Source of the DNA: Astragalus membranaceus
Lineage: Eukaryota > Streptophyta > Magnoliopsida > Fabales > Fabaceae
Assembly (NCBI GenBank): GCA_039519185.1
Contig: CM076846.1
Location: 128,716,182-128,780,181 of the forward strand
DNA: 64,000 nucleotides
Direction of reading: 5' to 3'
A program made the position numbers and the translations under genes. The notes beneath the pieces were generated by a model. That model was not told where the DNA came from, ran no database searches, and saw only the letters and a list, made by a program, of their open reading frames with translations. Below are positions 45,051-57,710 of the stretch, in pieces; positions within the stretch are counted from its first letter, which is position 1, and the number at the start of each line of letters is the position of its first letter.

Positions 45051-48000
45051 TTTATATTTTACTAGGAAGTATGAAGAGTTTCCAAATTTTTCGAGTAAAA
45101 TAGAAATAAAGATAAAAAGACACTAATTTTGTCAAGACTATGATTCTTTTTTTTTTATAGAAATTCTTGAAAAATTGGGTTGACATAGAACAAGAGTAAA
45201 TAAGGATCACTGGGGATCTGAAGGAGCACTGGGCTCTGATGGTCTAATTCGCAGTCGATGCTTGGCGCATTGATTGGAGTTAAACTGAAGGACCGACGAG
45301 GTCTGAAGGGCATGCCTAAGCCTGATGGACCAATGGGTCTGATGGAGCGCAAACTAGCAACAGTACTAGTAAAACGGTCTGCTTGGGGGGTGGCCTTTTT
45401 CGAGCGGCCATGGGTGGCAAGGCCAAGTCATTGACCTGATTTGCTTACCTCGAAGGACGTCCACTGTGTTTTTTAGGCGGACACAGCTAATCTGAAGGAC
45501 CTGGGGTCGGATGATCCGTCGGTTGCTCGATTAACGCGACGTGCGATCTGGATTGAAGGACCATTGTTGGTCTGAAGGAGCGCTTGGGCTCTGAGGGACC
45601 GCTGGGGGTCTGAAGGAGTACTGAGATTTTGGATTGTGGTATGAGACCAGCGCTTGGAGCACTGACTTTGAGGGAACAAACTATTGGGATTGGTACATGG
45701 CGTACCTGCATTTACCTGAGAAGGGAAAAGCTATCTATACTTGACATGTCTAAAAATGCAATGCATGATGTATGCGTGCAATATAGGTATGTGAAATGGT
45801 AGGTATCCGATGGGATGAATGAAGCGTGGCTGATGATGTGAGTTGAAGTTGATGGGACATGGAGGTTGACAAACAACATATGTGAGTGCAGATAAGATAT
45901 GAATGTGATTGTGCTGATTAATTCTGGCGGAATGATGAATATAATGGAATGAGCGCTTTTTTCTTTTTGCCCTTTTTTTCTTATTATAATGAGTGTATGA
46001 AATGAGAGTGCGAATGTGATGCAAATGTAATGCTTCGATGCAAATGTCATGGTGAATAAAGGAAAACACGCGAATGCATGGCACAATGATATGACTTGTG
46101 ATGTAAAAGACCTTTTTTTTTATGAGACCGGCACTTGGCCCATCTGTCGAAGCAAACAATGTTATGCATGTGACGAACGTACAATGATTAGTATCTGGTG
46201 GGATGATGAATGAAATGGGTGTTGAACCTGATGGGATGAGAAAGTCGACAAACGGTTGTATGTGGATGCAGATGAGATATGAATGTGATTGTAATGATTG
46301 TATGCTATGGTGAATAAAAGGAAGCCCATGAACGCATGGTAAATGACATGATTGGTGCAAAAATGTTATGCATGGAATGTGATGAATGTGCAATGATTGG
46401 TACCTGATGATGAATGAAATGGGGTAGACAATGGGTGTTGTAACTGACGGAATGGGAAAGTTGACACACGGTGTATGAGATGTGATTGTGATTGTAGTGA
46501 TTAATTTTTGGTGTGATGATAAATGTAATGGATGGACTTTACTTTTTGCTTTTTCTTATTTATTTTGCTTCCATACAATGTGAACTTTGATGCAAATGCT
46601 ATGGTGAATAAAAGGAAACACATGAATGCATAGCAAATGATATGATTGGTGTTGTAGAGAGCTTTTTGGCAACCATGAGACCGGCACTTGGCACGTCTAT
46701 CGAAGCAAAAAGTGTTATATGTGTGCAATGTGATGAATGTGCAATGCGAAAGTAAATGGACTTCAAAAAGCCCGTGAATGATGGATGCTGAAGTTGATCG
46801 GAAACAGAAATTGATAAGCCGTGTATGCGACGGTAGATGGCATGCGAATGCAGATGTGCTGCTTAGGTGCAGGTGCTATGGTAGATGCATGATTGCCTGG
46901 TGGAATGATTTATGCTATGATTTGGTTGATGATGCGAAAAGATTTTTTTCTTTTTTGTAATGATGAGAAATGAGATTTTTGATGCGAGAAGTAGAGAGGT
47001 GAAAATTCTGGAATCATCATTTATTGGAAAAATTGGATTTGATTTGAATTCAAACTTTCGTAATCTCAAGGTTGTTATTCCCAGACACTGATGTATAAAC
47101 AGTATTTGATTGCATTTGCAAGCTCCTCCACATTGTTCTTTTCGTTATGGTCCCATGATGACTGAATTTTAGGTCCGCAAAGTTAACCACGTGAGTTTCC
47201 AACTTCACATTATTAACTTGTGTTTTCTCTCTTTGAAGCATTGTTTAGCAAGACGTATAGTAATGCAAGTATAGATGAATGAGTCAGTTAACTCGGGGTT
47301 CTAAAGACCTAGGGTATGGACAGATGAAGGGATAAATGACAGGTTTTGGCCAAAGTCATGAAAAGGTAGGTTCTCCCCAACTCAAGAAATGTGGGACTGC
47401 CCTATCATAGTCGATGGCGGTGAATGCATAACTTGCCCCTGTCTAGTGGTGACAACAACATGGGGTGTAGAGGAGATAATGAATTGGGAATGCCACGACT
47501 TTGGAATGAAGGGTGGTAAGCAAGAGATTTTGTCTCAACCCATGGCGTTTGGTGTTGCCCCAATCTTGACGAGAGCAAGGTTTCCCCGACTCGAGTTTGC
47601 AAAAGGCTATATATAGCATGGTGGGTTGAGAAATTGCCCCGGTGTGGTCTTATGGATGTGAATATGGCGAGGGGATGAGATGGGTGTAGGGCGAATTTCC
47701 CAATTTTAGGTGGAGTGAAGGGTGACGGGATTGCTCCACTTTGGAATGGTATTTCAAATGATTGCTTCTAGTGGGGTTGTGAAAGGTGACTGAGTTTGGG
47801 TCATGGGTTTTTGGAATTGGTGGTATGGATTGGATGTGGTATGCGAATGGGATGGATGTCGGACATTTTCCCCAAGTTCAAGAAGCATGAAAGGTGAAGG
47901 GTATGCCCCACTTTGGGATCTAGGTGATGGTCCTAGTCTAAACTTTGGCTCTTTGAAGGTGACTCCCACAGACTATGATAATCCTGAGTTTCTGGTACGA

Positions 48001-51000
48001 TGAAAATTCCACTTGGTGATCACTAAACCTTGTCTTGATATCAGTGCAATTTGAATGAATATTGGAGTGCAAGCCCCTTTGATTTTTTTTTAACTTTCCT
48101 TTTTTTTTGATTTTTTTTTTAGCAAATATAAATAAACTTACTTGTCCTAAAATTAAATCTTTGAGAAAACGAAAGCAATCAGTCATTGATCCGCACGGAC
48201 TTGTTAGGGTTGTAGCGTGGCCAGTGGTTAGGGGTTTATGAAAGAAGAGTTTCTACTGTGGTCAAAGGTTATGGGCTTGTGGAATATAGGCTCAAATGGG
48301 CTCAGAGAGTTGTTTGATGGTTTATTGATACGATGACCTTTTAAAAGATAAGTAGGTTCTGAGAAGTGCTGGAGGCCAATGATGTGGAAGAAATGAGAAT
48401 TCGGCCTAAGGAGGTGTTTGCGGGTTTATTCGGACAAGGATATCTTAGGTGTTTGGTGATTTTATGTATCATCTCACAATTTCTACTGCTTTTGCCTTTT
48501 TCTCTGAAAATTTCTTTTTCAATTATCTTTTTTTAATTTCACTTTCTTTTTTGTGATCTTTTTTTTTAGTAGAGTGAGCTGATAAAAGTGATACACCATT
48601 TTTGATGTGGAATTGATCCTTGTCTAGTGATGGAAAGATTTTTTTGATTTTTTTGGCTTTTCTGGCTTGCGGTGGGTAGCAAATAGTATTTCTTTTTTGG
48701 ATGCTTTTTGAGGATATAGAAGGCCGGCCAAACATCATTTCAAATCATGATTGCTTATTTTCTCAAAAATTAACCCCAAGACAACAATTTATTTATTTTT
48801 ATATATCTGCTCTTTTTCTCTATATTTCTTTCTGTTTGCCCTAACTTTTGCTTAGGCTGCTCTTTGGAGTTTTCAACCTAACAGGCTTTTTTGATGATTT
48901 TTTTTTGTTTTTTTTTTGTTTTGCAAAGGGCTTGCATCAAGATATCTAGTGATCACAAATTTTCCCCGGCACGGGGGCCTAAAGTGTAGCTCATGAAATT
49001 TCATCATTGGGAACAAACCAAGTAGTTAACTAGGTACTTGTGTGGGGGAATATGTACTGGGTGGTCGGGGTGGGACCGGACATGAACAAGGGATGATGAT
49101 AGGATGGAAAGATGTGGACACTAACTGACTCAAACAAGAGTAAATGCACATTGTATACAAGTTGACTATACGAATGCTTCACATAGAGATAACATAGTTA
49201 ACGACACGGTAGGAGAAATTTTTGATAACACATCAGTTAACAAAGTGGACCCTTTGGATCATTGGTCATGGGACTGATGAGATGCATCGTTTTGCTGAAG
49301 GAAATTGTGAACGAGCTGCAAACAGTGAATAACTTCCTTTTTTGGAAATTGAGTGTCTGAAAACACCTTGAGTTTGTAGCTAAGCTAAACTTTTTCAAAG
49401 AAGACATAATCAACTTCGCCTCATCTCTCAAAATTTTTTGAAAAAGGTAATGCTCATGTTTTTTGTATGGATGAACACATGATAATGTATATGCATGATG
49501 CAAATGCAGACGCCTAAAATGGAAATACATGGAAAATGAGATGTTCACAATTTTTGAAATCGTGTTCATGATTATTCTCTACTCTTTTCTAGAAACATGT
49601 GATGCACGTGATGATGCATATGTATGATGAAAACGCAAATGCGGGAAATGCGTGAAGGGAATGTTCTCCTGGAAAGATCAACTATCCTAAACAATTTTTT
49701 TTTACTTTTTGGAGACAATATAGCATGCAGATGATGCAAATCGTCGTTTATTGCTAACTGAAATATGTTTTGGATGATGAATGACTTTTGTTTGTTTTTT
49801 TTTATATTTAGAAAATGACTCATGCATGGATGACTGATGCGTTTGAGGTGGTTTGGGATGAAGAACTTTTATTTTTCATTACCCTTTTTATGATGCATGA
49901 AGAGGAGTAATGCGTTTGAATGAATGCAAATTTTTTATAATATCAAGGTGATATTATTTTCTCACTTTGGCGTATGGCTACGCAAGATGAAGTAATTTAG
50001 ACAAATAAAAAAAATGATATTTTGTTATTTTCTAGATGATGAGATGCATAATGGGATGTATGTGAAAGTAATGACTGTATTCTATTATGAATGCATGATG
50101 ATTTTTTTTTATTTTCTAGTTAAAAGACCAACTATGCTCACGCAACAAGAATAATCAAATTAAACTCCCCCTTGTGTCCTAATGCATGAAGGAACACATG
50201 GTGATAAATGACGAACATGCATATGCGAATGCATGAAATGCTAAATACGTGACCGATGCAGAGCCTCTTTCATGTATCAGAAAGAAATGCTAAATACGTA
50301 TCTATGAATGATGCGAAAATGATGACACAATTTTTGAAATGATGCATGTTGAAACGCTATATAAATGATGTGTGGATGAAATGGCGTACGGATGCTTCAA
50401 TGAAACAACACTTTTTTGGATGAGTGAAAGGGTGCGTGAATGAAATGCCTATATTATTTTGTGAATGATTATGAATGCATGCTAAATAAGATATCCAATT
50501 ATTTATCACAACAATTTTTTAATTGTGATCATATTTTTTTATTCTTTTCTTTTTCATGAAAAAAAATGTAATGTATGAATGAACGAAATCGTTGCATGAT
50601 GCAGATGTGAGGAATGTGAATGAAGGATCACATGAAAGGATTGACTATTCAAAATGATTTTTCGGAGGCATTGCAATATGATGATGAATAATGCAAGAAA
50701 GTGGCATTATTTTATTATTTTTCTTTTATTTTGCATGCTAGATGACTAATGCATTTTTTTTACTTTTCTATGCATGAAGAGGAGTAACGAATATAGTATA
50801 TTTTGAGTATGCAAGATGATGCAAGTTGTTTTTTGTTTGGAGGATGATATGCATGTTAGTACCATGAGAACGAGATGTATATGAAAACAAGTGATTCGTT
50901 CTATGGTGATTTTTTTATTTTCTAGCAAAATATAATACCCATGATGACAGATATGTATGAAAAATGCGAATGTCTGTATGCATGAAGGAATAAATATTTG

Positions 51001-52689
51001 ATCCTAATGCAAATATTTTAATTTTTAAGAGGTAGTGCACCATGTATGCAAACTCTCATTTTTATTTATGGGATGATGAATGATACGATTATAATGAAAT
51101 AACTTTTTGTTTTATTTGGAAAATGATATGTGAATATGGAATTGATGCATGACAACATGAGGGAAATGATGCATGAATGTTATGTTTTTTTTTTATATAG
51201 GTAATTCAAGACTTTACAAATGATGTGATACCTATACTGTATGATCATGATTTTGAATGATTATGAATGAATGTCGGTGCATGTTAAATATGATGCTGGT
51301 GTTTTTTTTTGATCAAATGATATGCTAATGTTATATGGGTAAAAATTTTTGTGTGGGAGGGAATAAAATGCATGAAATTCGCAGCGACCTCTTTTTAATG
51401 CGTGGAAAGGAGTAATGAACATAACCTTTATATAATATGGGGGTAATATTTTTGGTGTACGGATACACAAAATGAAAAAAATGATATCTTCGCGATGCAT
51501 GATAATGCAATAACAATGAAATGCTTATGGAAGAATGATTTTAGTATAAATGAATGGTGATTTTTTTTATATGTTTTCTTTGAATAAAGTATAATGCATG
51601 AACATATGGTTGTTTGTTGTACATGAGCAACAATGGAGATGAATGAAATGCGTGATGGTTTATCCCCTTTTTTTATGCTTCAACTAGAATAAAAAGAAAA
51701 CAAAATGCTATTGGGTGATGAATGATGCAATAATGAAGAAATTTATGATTTTTGTTTTGACGCATGTTGAAGGACTGATGCATTTGAGATGGATAGGAAT
51801 AAATGACCTTTGACCTTGTTTTTTATGATGCATGAAGATGATGCATTTAAAAATAAATTTTTATAATAGCAATGCGATGTATGAGTATGAGAGATGATGC
51901 AACTAGGAGAAAATGGACAAATAAAAAATGACGTTTTTTGTTATTTTAAATATGATGAGATGTATGGTAGTGCAATGATAATGGGATACATAAGAATGAT
52001 TTTATTTTATTATGAATGCATGGTGACTTTTGTATGATGGATGGAAGGAGTGATGCCGTCTCATGTGCAGGCAAATGAAGGAAACATGAAATGTTTTTTT
52101 TTTGAGTGATTTTATTTTGGAGAAATGCTAACCTAGATTAATAGAGAGAGTGAGTATAATGCCCCTGTACATGTCCTAGGTGGGTCATGTCTAAATTGGG
52201 ATTTTCAACATGGTCTAGGGTCGTTTATGTGATCAATCTCTCAGGTGGCTCTATTCACTTCCTCACAAAGGTCTCCAGAGCTAAAATCCCCTTCTTGATA
52301 TGATCCACAACGATAGCGAGCTACCTGGTGTGGGATATCATGAAAGAGCGTACTCTGGCTGAGACATTCATGAGAGTCAGACAGATAAAATCCAGAATGA
52401 CTGTCACTAATAATCTCCACTCGTCCTAGGTTATTTGCAGACCCGGGTATAAGGCCCCACTCAAAGGTGTGTGCAAAAGTGTAAGTGAGGTGTGTGATGA
52501 CGGCAAAATACCTAAACTGACCAAGCTGGAAAAGATAAACAACAATAACAAAAAAAGTCGTCTACCCTAAGGTTCAATAATATAAAGAAATACCTACAAA
52601 TAAATAAAATAAGCATAAGGGCAAAAACAAAACATAAAATTAATAAAAACTTACACACTTAGTTAACTAGGCTTGACTCTCTTAATATG
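45051..52689 (-). other. Interior of the Ogre-like element
   Basis: Non-coding. The first 7.3 kb align in inverse with 1-5380, with extra sequence in this copy. 49.5-52.1 kb is saturated with ATGCATGAATG-like words (reverse CATTCATGCAT) and T-runs. A better-conserved block near the primer-binding site (52140-52480) matches positions about 1-300. Confidence 0.75.
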
Positions 52690-52707
52690 TCCCCAGTGAA
52701 GTCGCCA
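52690..52707 (-). promoter_or_regulatory. Primer-binding site of the Ogre-like element
   Basis: On the minus strand TGGCGACTTCACTGGGGA lies 2 bp inside the 5' LTR. It starts with TGG as plant primer sites do. Ogre elements are known to use a tRNA-Arg primer, and this sequence has that type. Confidence 0.65.
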
Positions 52708-52709
52708 GC

Positions 52710-55134
52710 TGTAGCGACCGAAAAATCCGGAGGAGGGATTCTTCGAAGTTCTTGAATGAAGCCGCCACCAAAGTTTTAGTTTAAGGGCAAACATTGGAAA
52801 ATCCCTATTGAGTGGATAAAAGGGTCTTGCGGACCAGGTTTAGGCTCGGGAGTCGTTTATGCGTAGGGAAGGTATTAGCACCCTACGACATCCTTCCTAA
52901 GGAAAGTTACCTTTTAACTAAATGTGTAAACGTTTGTTAATTCAAAAATAATGATTTTACCCTTATAATAATAATAATAAAAAAGAAGACTCGATAAACG
53001 GTTAGTTATTTTTGTGCTTTTGGAGAAAACTGAGAGAAGCGGATTAAAAAAGAAAAAAAGGTTTTTTATTAATGCAATTGACAGAGGTCGGCCGCCCTCT
53101 GCTCCTACGTATCTCCTGGTAGAGAATCAAATCACACGTAGTTCTTGGGGGGAAAAGGTTTTGTGAGTTTGGTGTTTTTTTTTAAGTGTTTTGAAAATGG
53201 GATAGGCGTTTGTGACGACCAAACAAGTGGAACTCAGAGTGGTCGTCGCTCATAGCCCGTTTGAAAACTAAAGTTGTTATTAACGGTCAAACAAGCTAAG
53301 CTCAGAGTGACCATTGGTAACAACCCATTTTTATGTTTAGGAAAACATTTATTTGCTATTTGGGAAAAAAATAGGTTTGTGAGAGAAAATATTTATTTAG
53401 GGAAAAGAAAATCTTTAAAAAAGGAACAGAGGGAGCAGTAGTAAAATGGGGTGTGAACTGAAACTAGGTGGTTGTGTTATTTAAAACTGGGGGTGCGAAA
53501 AGTAAAAAAAACAGTATTAGTTTTGCATGTACCAACCCATAATCTGTGGGCTGTTGGGGGGCGCGCGTGATTAAGAGAGGGAGGTGCGAATAGCAGTCTG
53601 TCTTACAAATAAAAAAACATGAAACAAGAGCCCAACCAATAAAAGCATGAAATAAAACAACTAAACCCTAATTTCACTTCTCCACTCCAGCGCCGCGACA
53701 TTCTCCTCCCCAACCCTAACTTCTCGCTTCCTTTCTCTTCTCAGCCGTTTCCATCTTATCACCCCCAACCCCATTTTTACTCAACGAACCAAAACCATGC
53801 TCCTCTCCTCACCGAAACAAACGAAGCCCCAACATCGCTCTCCCCTCACAACCGATCTACAAAAATCCTTATCCTCACCTCCGTTTTTAGCAGATAGAGA
53901 GTCAGATGTCCAGAGAAAGAAAGAGAGAACGCGAACGAGAGGGAGAGGGTGCGAGCTCTGGTGATGGTGGTTCACGGCCCGATGCTTACGGGGGCGGTGC
54001 TGACGGTGGTTACGAATGGAGCTCGTGGCGTTGGTGCGCCAAGGCGGTGATTGCGACGACGGCGCTGGTACGCCGGTGGTGGAAACGAAGGCGTGGTGGT
54101 CTTGGTTTGGGGGTTGGGTGGTAACGGCTGTGGCTACGGTGGTTAAGGGTGGTTGAGGTGATGGTGGTTCGGTTGATGGGTGGTTGTAGTTTGGCATTTG
54201 GAGGGAGGTGGGGTCGGTTTTGGCGTACGGTTTGGTGCTGTTGGTGGCGGTTTACGGAGAGGAGTGGCGCGTGGTGGCCGTGAGGTGATGCGGTGGTTCT
54301 GTGGTGGCCGTTGGTGGTGATGTGGTGGTTTTGGGCGAGGGAAGGGTTGTTGCTGTTATGGTGGTGTGGGGCTTGTGAGCAGAGAGAAAAAGGGGGGTGT
54401 GTGGTGGCGACCACCACAGACGGTGGTCGGAAATCAGGTGGTTCAGTAGCCTTTGTTCTCTCTTTTTTTTAATTGTATTCTGTTGTTCTCCTTTTGATTC
54501 TGTTTCTTCAGTTTTTTATAGAGTCCAGTAAAATATTGAGACAAATTGGCTGTTATGGTTTGCAGGAAAATCAGAGGTAGTGGAGCAGAGGTGCAGCAGC
54601 AGGGTAGTGCAAGCTGTCTTGTTGGAGCAAAAGAGGAAAAGGGGGATTACAGGAAGAAAGAAGACTTGTTTTCATTCTCAAAACATAAAAGCAGTGGCTG
54701 GGTGCTAGTCCCTTCATTTTATTTTGATTTTATTTTTTTGTACTTTTGCTTTTAATTAATTTTTTGTCTACATATGTGTACTAAAGTTGACTCCTTTATT
54801 TGTAAACAAAAAAACTGATTATAGTAATAATAATAAAAAGTAATTATTCAAATCTGATTTTTTATTACATTTTCTTATTAAACTAATACCTATAACAATA
54901 AAATAACGAGTATTAAAAAGAGCACTCGTACACGACGAGAAGTGAACACGCATCTGCGACTAGAATAAAAAATGCGTAAATGATTAGGAATAACCCGCGC
55001 GCATGATGACAAGTGACACACATGCATGAGAGTGAAACCTGTACATGATCGGGAATGACACGCGTAAATGGCAAAACAATACTTTGGATTTTCTAATAAA
55101 CTTTAAATTAGCCGGACAAAATTAGGGTATGACA
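52710..55134 (-). repeat. Ogre-like element, 5' LTR
   Basis: Near-identical to 42613-45036. The minus-strand TATAAAA is at 54514-54520. This copy retains two overlapping minus-strand open frames (see 53781-54417). Confidence 0.92.
53781..54417 (-). other. Overlapping GC-rich open frames in the LTR leader (135 and 138 codons)
   Basis: Minus-strand frames at 54417-54010 (MVVATTHPPFSLCSQAPHHH...) and 54197-53781 (MPNYNHPSTEPPSPQPPLTT...) are open in this LTR. They begin about 95 bp and more after the TATA box. They are rich in His, Pro and Thr with no recognised domain. Base composition alone can keep such frames open, so translation is doubtful. The equivalent frames in the other LTR are broken. 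Confidence 0.3.
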
Positions 55135-55139
55135 TTAAG

Positions 55140-55685
55140 GTATCTCAAGGGCACTCTTGACCTCGGTTTTGCTCTTCATCCTGCTATCAGCACTGGTTCC
55201 TTTTCATTGCAGGCCAATTGTGATGTTTATTGGGCCTCCGATGTTGATGATAGGAGCTCCACATCTAGTGCGTGTGTATTTTTTGGTCCCAACCTTGTGT
55301 CGTGGTGGTCCAAGAAACTATCATTAGTGGCTAAGTCAAGTGCTGAAGCTGAGTATCGCAGCTTGGCACTAGCAGCAATGAAGTACTTTGGGTGCAGTCT
55401 CTTTTGCAAGAACTCAAGATACCTATTCATACACCAATGATCTATTGTGATAATCAATCTATTGTGGCATTGAGCCACAATCCTATCCTTCATTCTAGAA
55501 CTAAGCACATGGAACTGGACATCTTTTTTGTCCGGGAAAAGGTGCTTAGCAAATCTCTGGTGGTCATATATGTCCCTACCGAAGCCCAGCTTGTAGATAT
55601 CTTAACTAAACCGCTGACAAAGACTGCTTTCTGCTATCTTCGTGACAAGCTCCATGTTCAGAGTCTTCCTCAACTCTCCCCATGA
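55140..55685 (+). pseudogene. Copia RNase H, frameshifted
   Basis: It resumes the frame cut at 42612 (RYLKGTLDLGFAL). LQANCDVYWASDVDDRSSTS holds the first catalytic Asp. SSAEAEYRSLALAAMK holds the Glu. A frameshift at about 55390 follows. The next frame reads WVQSLLQELKIP, MIYCDNQSIVAL (next Asp), HMELDIFFVREKV and VDILTKPL, ending TGA at 55683-55685, just before the polypurine tract. The expected VLWVQ junction is disturbed (MKYFGC). Confidence 0.92.
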
Positions 55686-55698
55686 GCTTGAGGGGGGC

Positions 55699-55998
55699 TA
55701 ATAGAGATAGTAGACAACTTGGAGGAACATTCCCATGTGAATAATGCAACTTGCCCACAATAATTGTCATCAATAATTGAGAGCAATAATTGTCATCTAG
55801 TTGTCCACTTGCATCTACTTGCCCACAATAATTGTCATCAATAATTGAGAGCAATAATATGTAATAGGGTGCACTCTAACTTATGGTGCTCCTAGTTTCT
55901 TTCTATAAATAGCCTAGTATTGTACTTGAACAATAACAAATGAAAACACAGAATTTCTATTATGGAGAGTTCACTTCTCTCTCTATCAGTTTCTATCA
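55699..55998 (+). repeat. Copia 3' LTR (300 bp)
   Basis: TAATAGAGATAG...GTTTCTATCA, with TATAAATA at 55904-55911. It directly follows TTGAGGGGGGC. About 30 bp shorter than the 5' LTR because of repeat number. Confidence 0.9.
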
Positions 55999-56207
55999 CC
56001 GTCTCTCTCTCCCCCTCTGAATTTCATTCTTTCATAAACCTTCAAGAAATTAATGAAGCCATGAAACCCCTCACCTTGTCATATATACTGTTTCTTCTTC
56101 TTCTTCTTTAAAGAACACAGTGTTTTAAGGATTATTTCTATATTTTGAATGACAACACAAAGAAAAATGCATGCAGTATTATTTCTATATTAATTTCCTT
56201 AATACAG

Positions 56208-56345
56208 GTGAAGTGCAACAACTTAAAATTGAAATTGATGAGTTGAGGAGTGAATCAAAAATAAAAGATGAAACCATGAAGATGATGGCATCAGTACTTG
56301 CTGAACTTCTCACAAAGTCATCGGAGCCCGTACCTGTTCCACTTT
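56208..56345 (+). pseudogene. Exon-like coiled-coil segment in the CACTA element
   Basis: After ...TTAATACAG a frame reads GEVQQLKIEIDELRSESKIK then DETMKMMASVLAELLTKSSE. This is a helical, charged tail like the C-terminus of plant CACTA transposase-type proteins. The preceding CAG would fit a splice acceptor. No catalytic domain is nearby. It could also be a captured host exon. Confidence 0.4.
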
Positions 56346-56476
56346 TTAATTTTATTGTAATATGCTCCCATTTTTACTTGCTTTCTTGTAATTCTTTAAT
56401 AGTTTACGTAAATGACAAATTGTTCTTTTGTTTCTTTTGTTGCAACAACAACAACAACAAAGTGCTAGTGGTCACT

Positions 56477-57710
56477 CACTACAAGAATTTCGCCCATTTC
56501 CGGCGGGGCATTTCCGGCGGATTAAATCCGCCAGTAAATTACCGGCGGATTTTGGGCGTTACCGGCGGATTTAATCTCCCGGTAAATTACCGACGGATTT
56601 TGAGGGTTACCGGCGGATTTTGAGCGTTACCGGCGGAATTGTTTTGCGTACAATTTTTTTTTTAAAAAAAATAATCCGCCGGAAATGGCTATTACCGGCG
56701 GATTTTTAAAATTTTTTTTTATTATTTTTTTAAAAAAATCCGCCGGTAATGTGCGTTACCGGCGGATTTTTTTAGAAAAATAACAAAAAAAAATTTTAAA
56801 AATCCGCTGGTAATAGCCATTTCCGGCGGATTATTTTTAAAAAATTATTTATTTAATTTTTTTACACTCTTTCTCCTACACTCTTTCTCATTTCCTATAA
56901 ATACAACTTTCTCCTACACTCTTCTCATTTCACTCTTTATTTCCTTCTCATACTCTCCAATCTCCATAAATTTCTCTACATATCTCTCTTTCATATTTCT
57001 CTCAAATCTTTATTTCCTCTTTCTTCTTCCTTCTCATTCAATCTCTTATCAAATCTTCTCACATACATACACTTCATTTTTCTCAATCTCTTCTCAAAAT
57101 CTTCACACATTTATACACTTTATTCTCAATCTCTTCTCAAAATCTTCACACATTTATACATTTATACACTTTCTTCTCAATCTCACATACATACACTTTA
57201 TTTTTCTCAATCTCTTCACATAAATAATTAAATAATTAAAATAATATTAATTTTTTAAATAAACGAATTTTAAAAAGAAATAAATTAAATAATAAATAAA
57301 TAAATTAAAATAAACGAATTTAAAAAAAGAAATAAATTTAAAAAAACAAAAAAATTAAATAATATTAATTTTTTAAATTAACGTATTTAAAAAACATTTT
57401 TTTAAAAAAAATTAAACAATTTCCGGCGGATTTCGGGTGATTACCGGCGGATTTTGGGTGATAACCGGCGGATTTTTTAAAAAAAAATTTAGAATTTTTT
57501 TAAAAATAATTACTGGCGGATTTTGGGTGATTACCGGCGGATTTTCCTTCGGAAATTACCGGCGGAAAATCCGCCGGTGACCGTTACCTGCGGATGAATT
57601 TCCGGCGGACAAAATCCGCCGGTAATGTCGTCGATTTTGGCCATTACCGGCGGATTTTGGCCATTACCGACAGATTTTGGCCGCCGGAAATGTACGAAAT
57701 TCTTGTAGTG
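56477..57710. mobile_element. Small CACTA element, 1.2 kb, non-autonomous
   Basis: Perfect 16-bp terminal inverted repeat CACTACAAGAATTTCG and the 3-bp duplication ACT (56474-56476, 57711-57713). The subterminal word TTACCGGCGGATTTT is repeated in both orientations more than twenty times. The centre has TATAAATA (56896) and a CTCTTCTCA-rich stretch. No protein coding. It is inserted in the larger CACTA element. Confidence 0.93.

Larger units (their letters stand above)
42613..55134 (-). mobile_element. Ogre/Tat-like non-autonomous LTR retrotransposon, 12.5 kb, young
   Basis: Direct LTRs are 42613-45036 and 52710-55134, flanked by TTAAG (42608-42612 and 55135-55139). The element is in reverse orientation. 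The primer-binding site is at 52690-52707 and the polypurine tract TAAAGAGGGGCAGC abuts the LTR at 45037. The 7.7-kb interior has no gag, protease, RT or integrase motif, so it depends on enzymes in trans. By eye the two LTRs differ at roughly 20-25 positions in 2.4 kb (about 99% identical), which implies a recent insertion. It interrupts the copia RT/RNase H junction. Confidence 0.92.
32681..55998 (+). mobile_element. Ale-like Ty1/copia element with two large inserts
   Basis: LTRs are 32681-33010 and 55699-55998, the primer-binding site is TGGTATCAGT (33011), and the polypurine tract GAGGGGGGC abuts the 3' LTR. Without the inserts at 36127-41653 and 42613-55134 the element is about 5.2 kb, normal for the lineage. 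Gag, protease, integrase, RT and RNase H are all represented but broken by at least three frameshifts and the inserts. The target is a (CT)n run of the CACTA interior, so the 5-bp duplication cannot be read with certainty. Confidence 0.88.

Noticed and set aside
32670..56004. 5-bp target duplication for the copia element
   Set aside because: The left flank is a (CT)n run and the right flank is CCGTCTCTC, so slippage makes any match unreliable.
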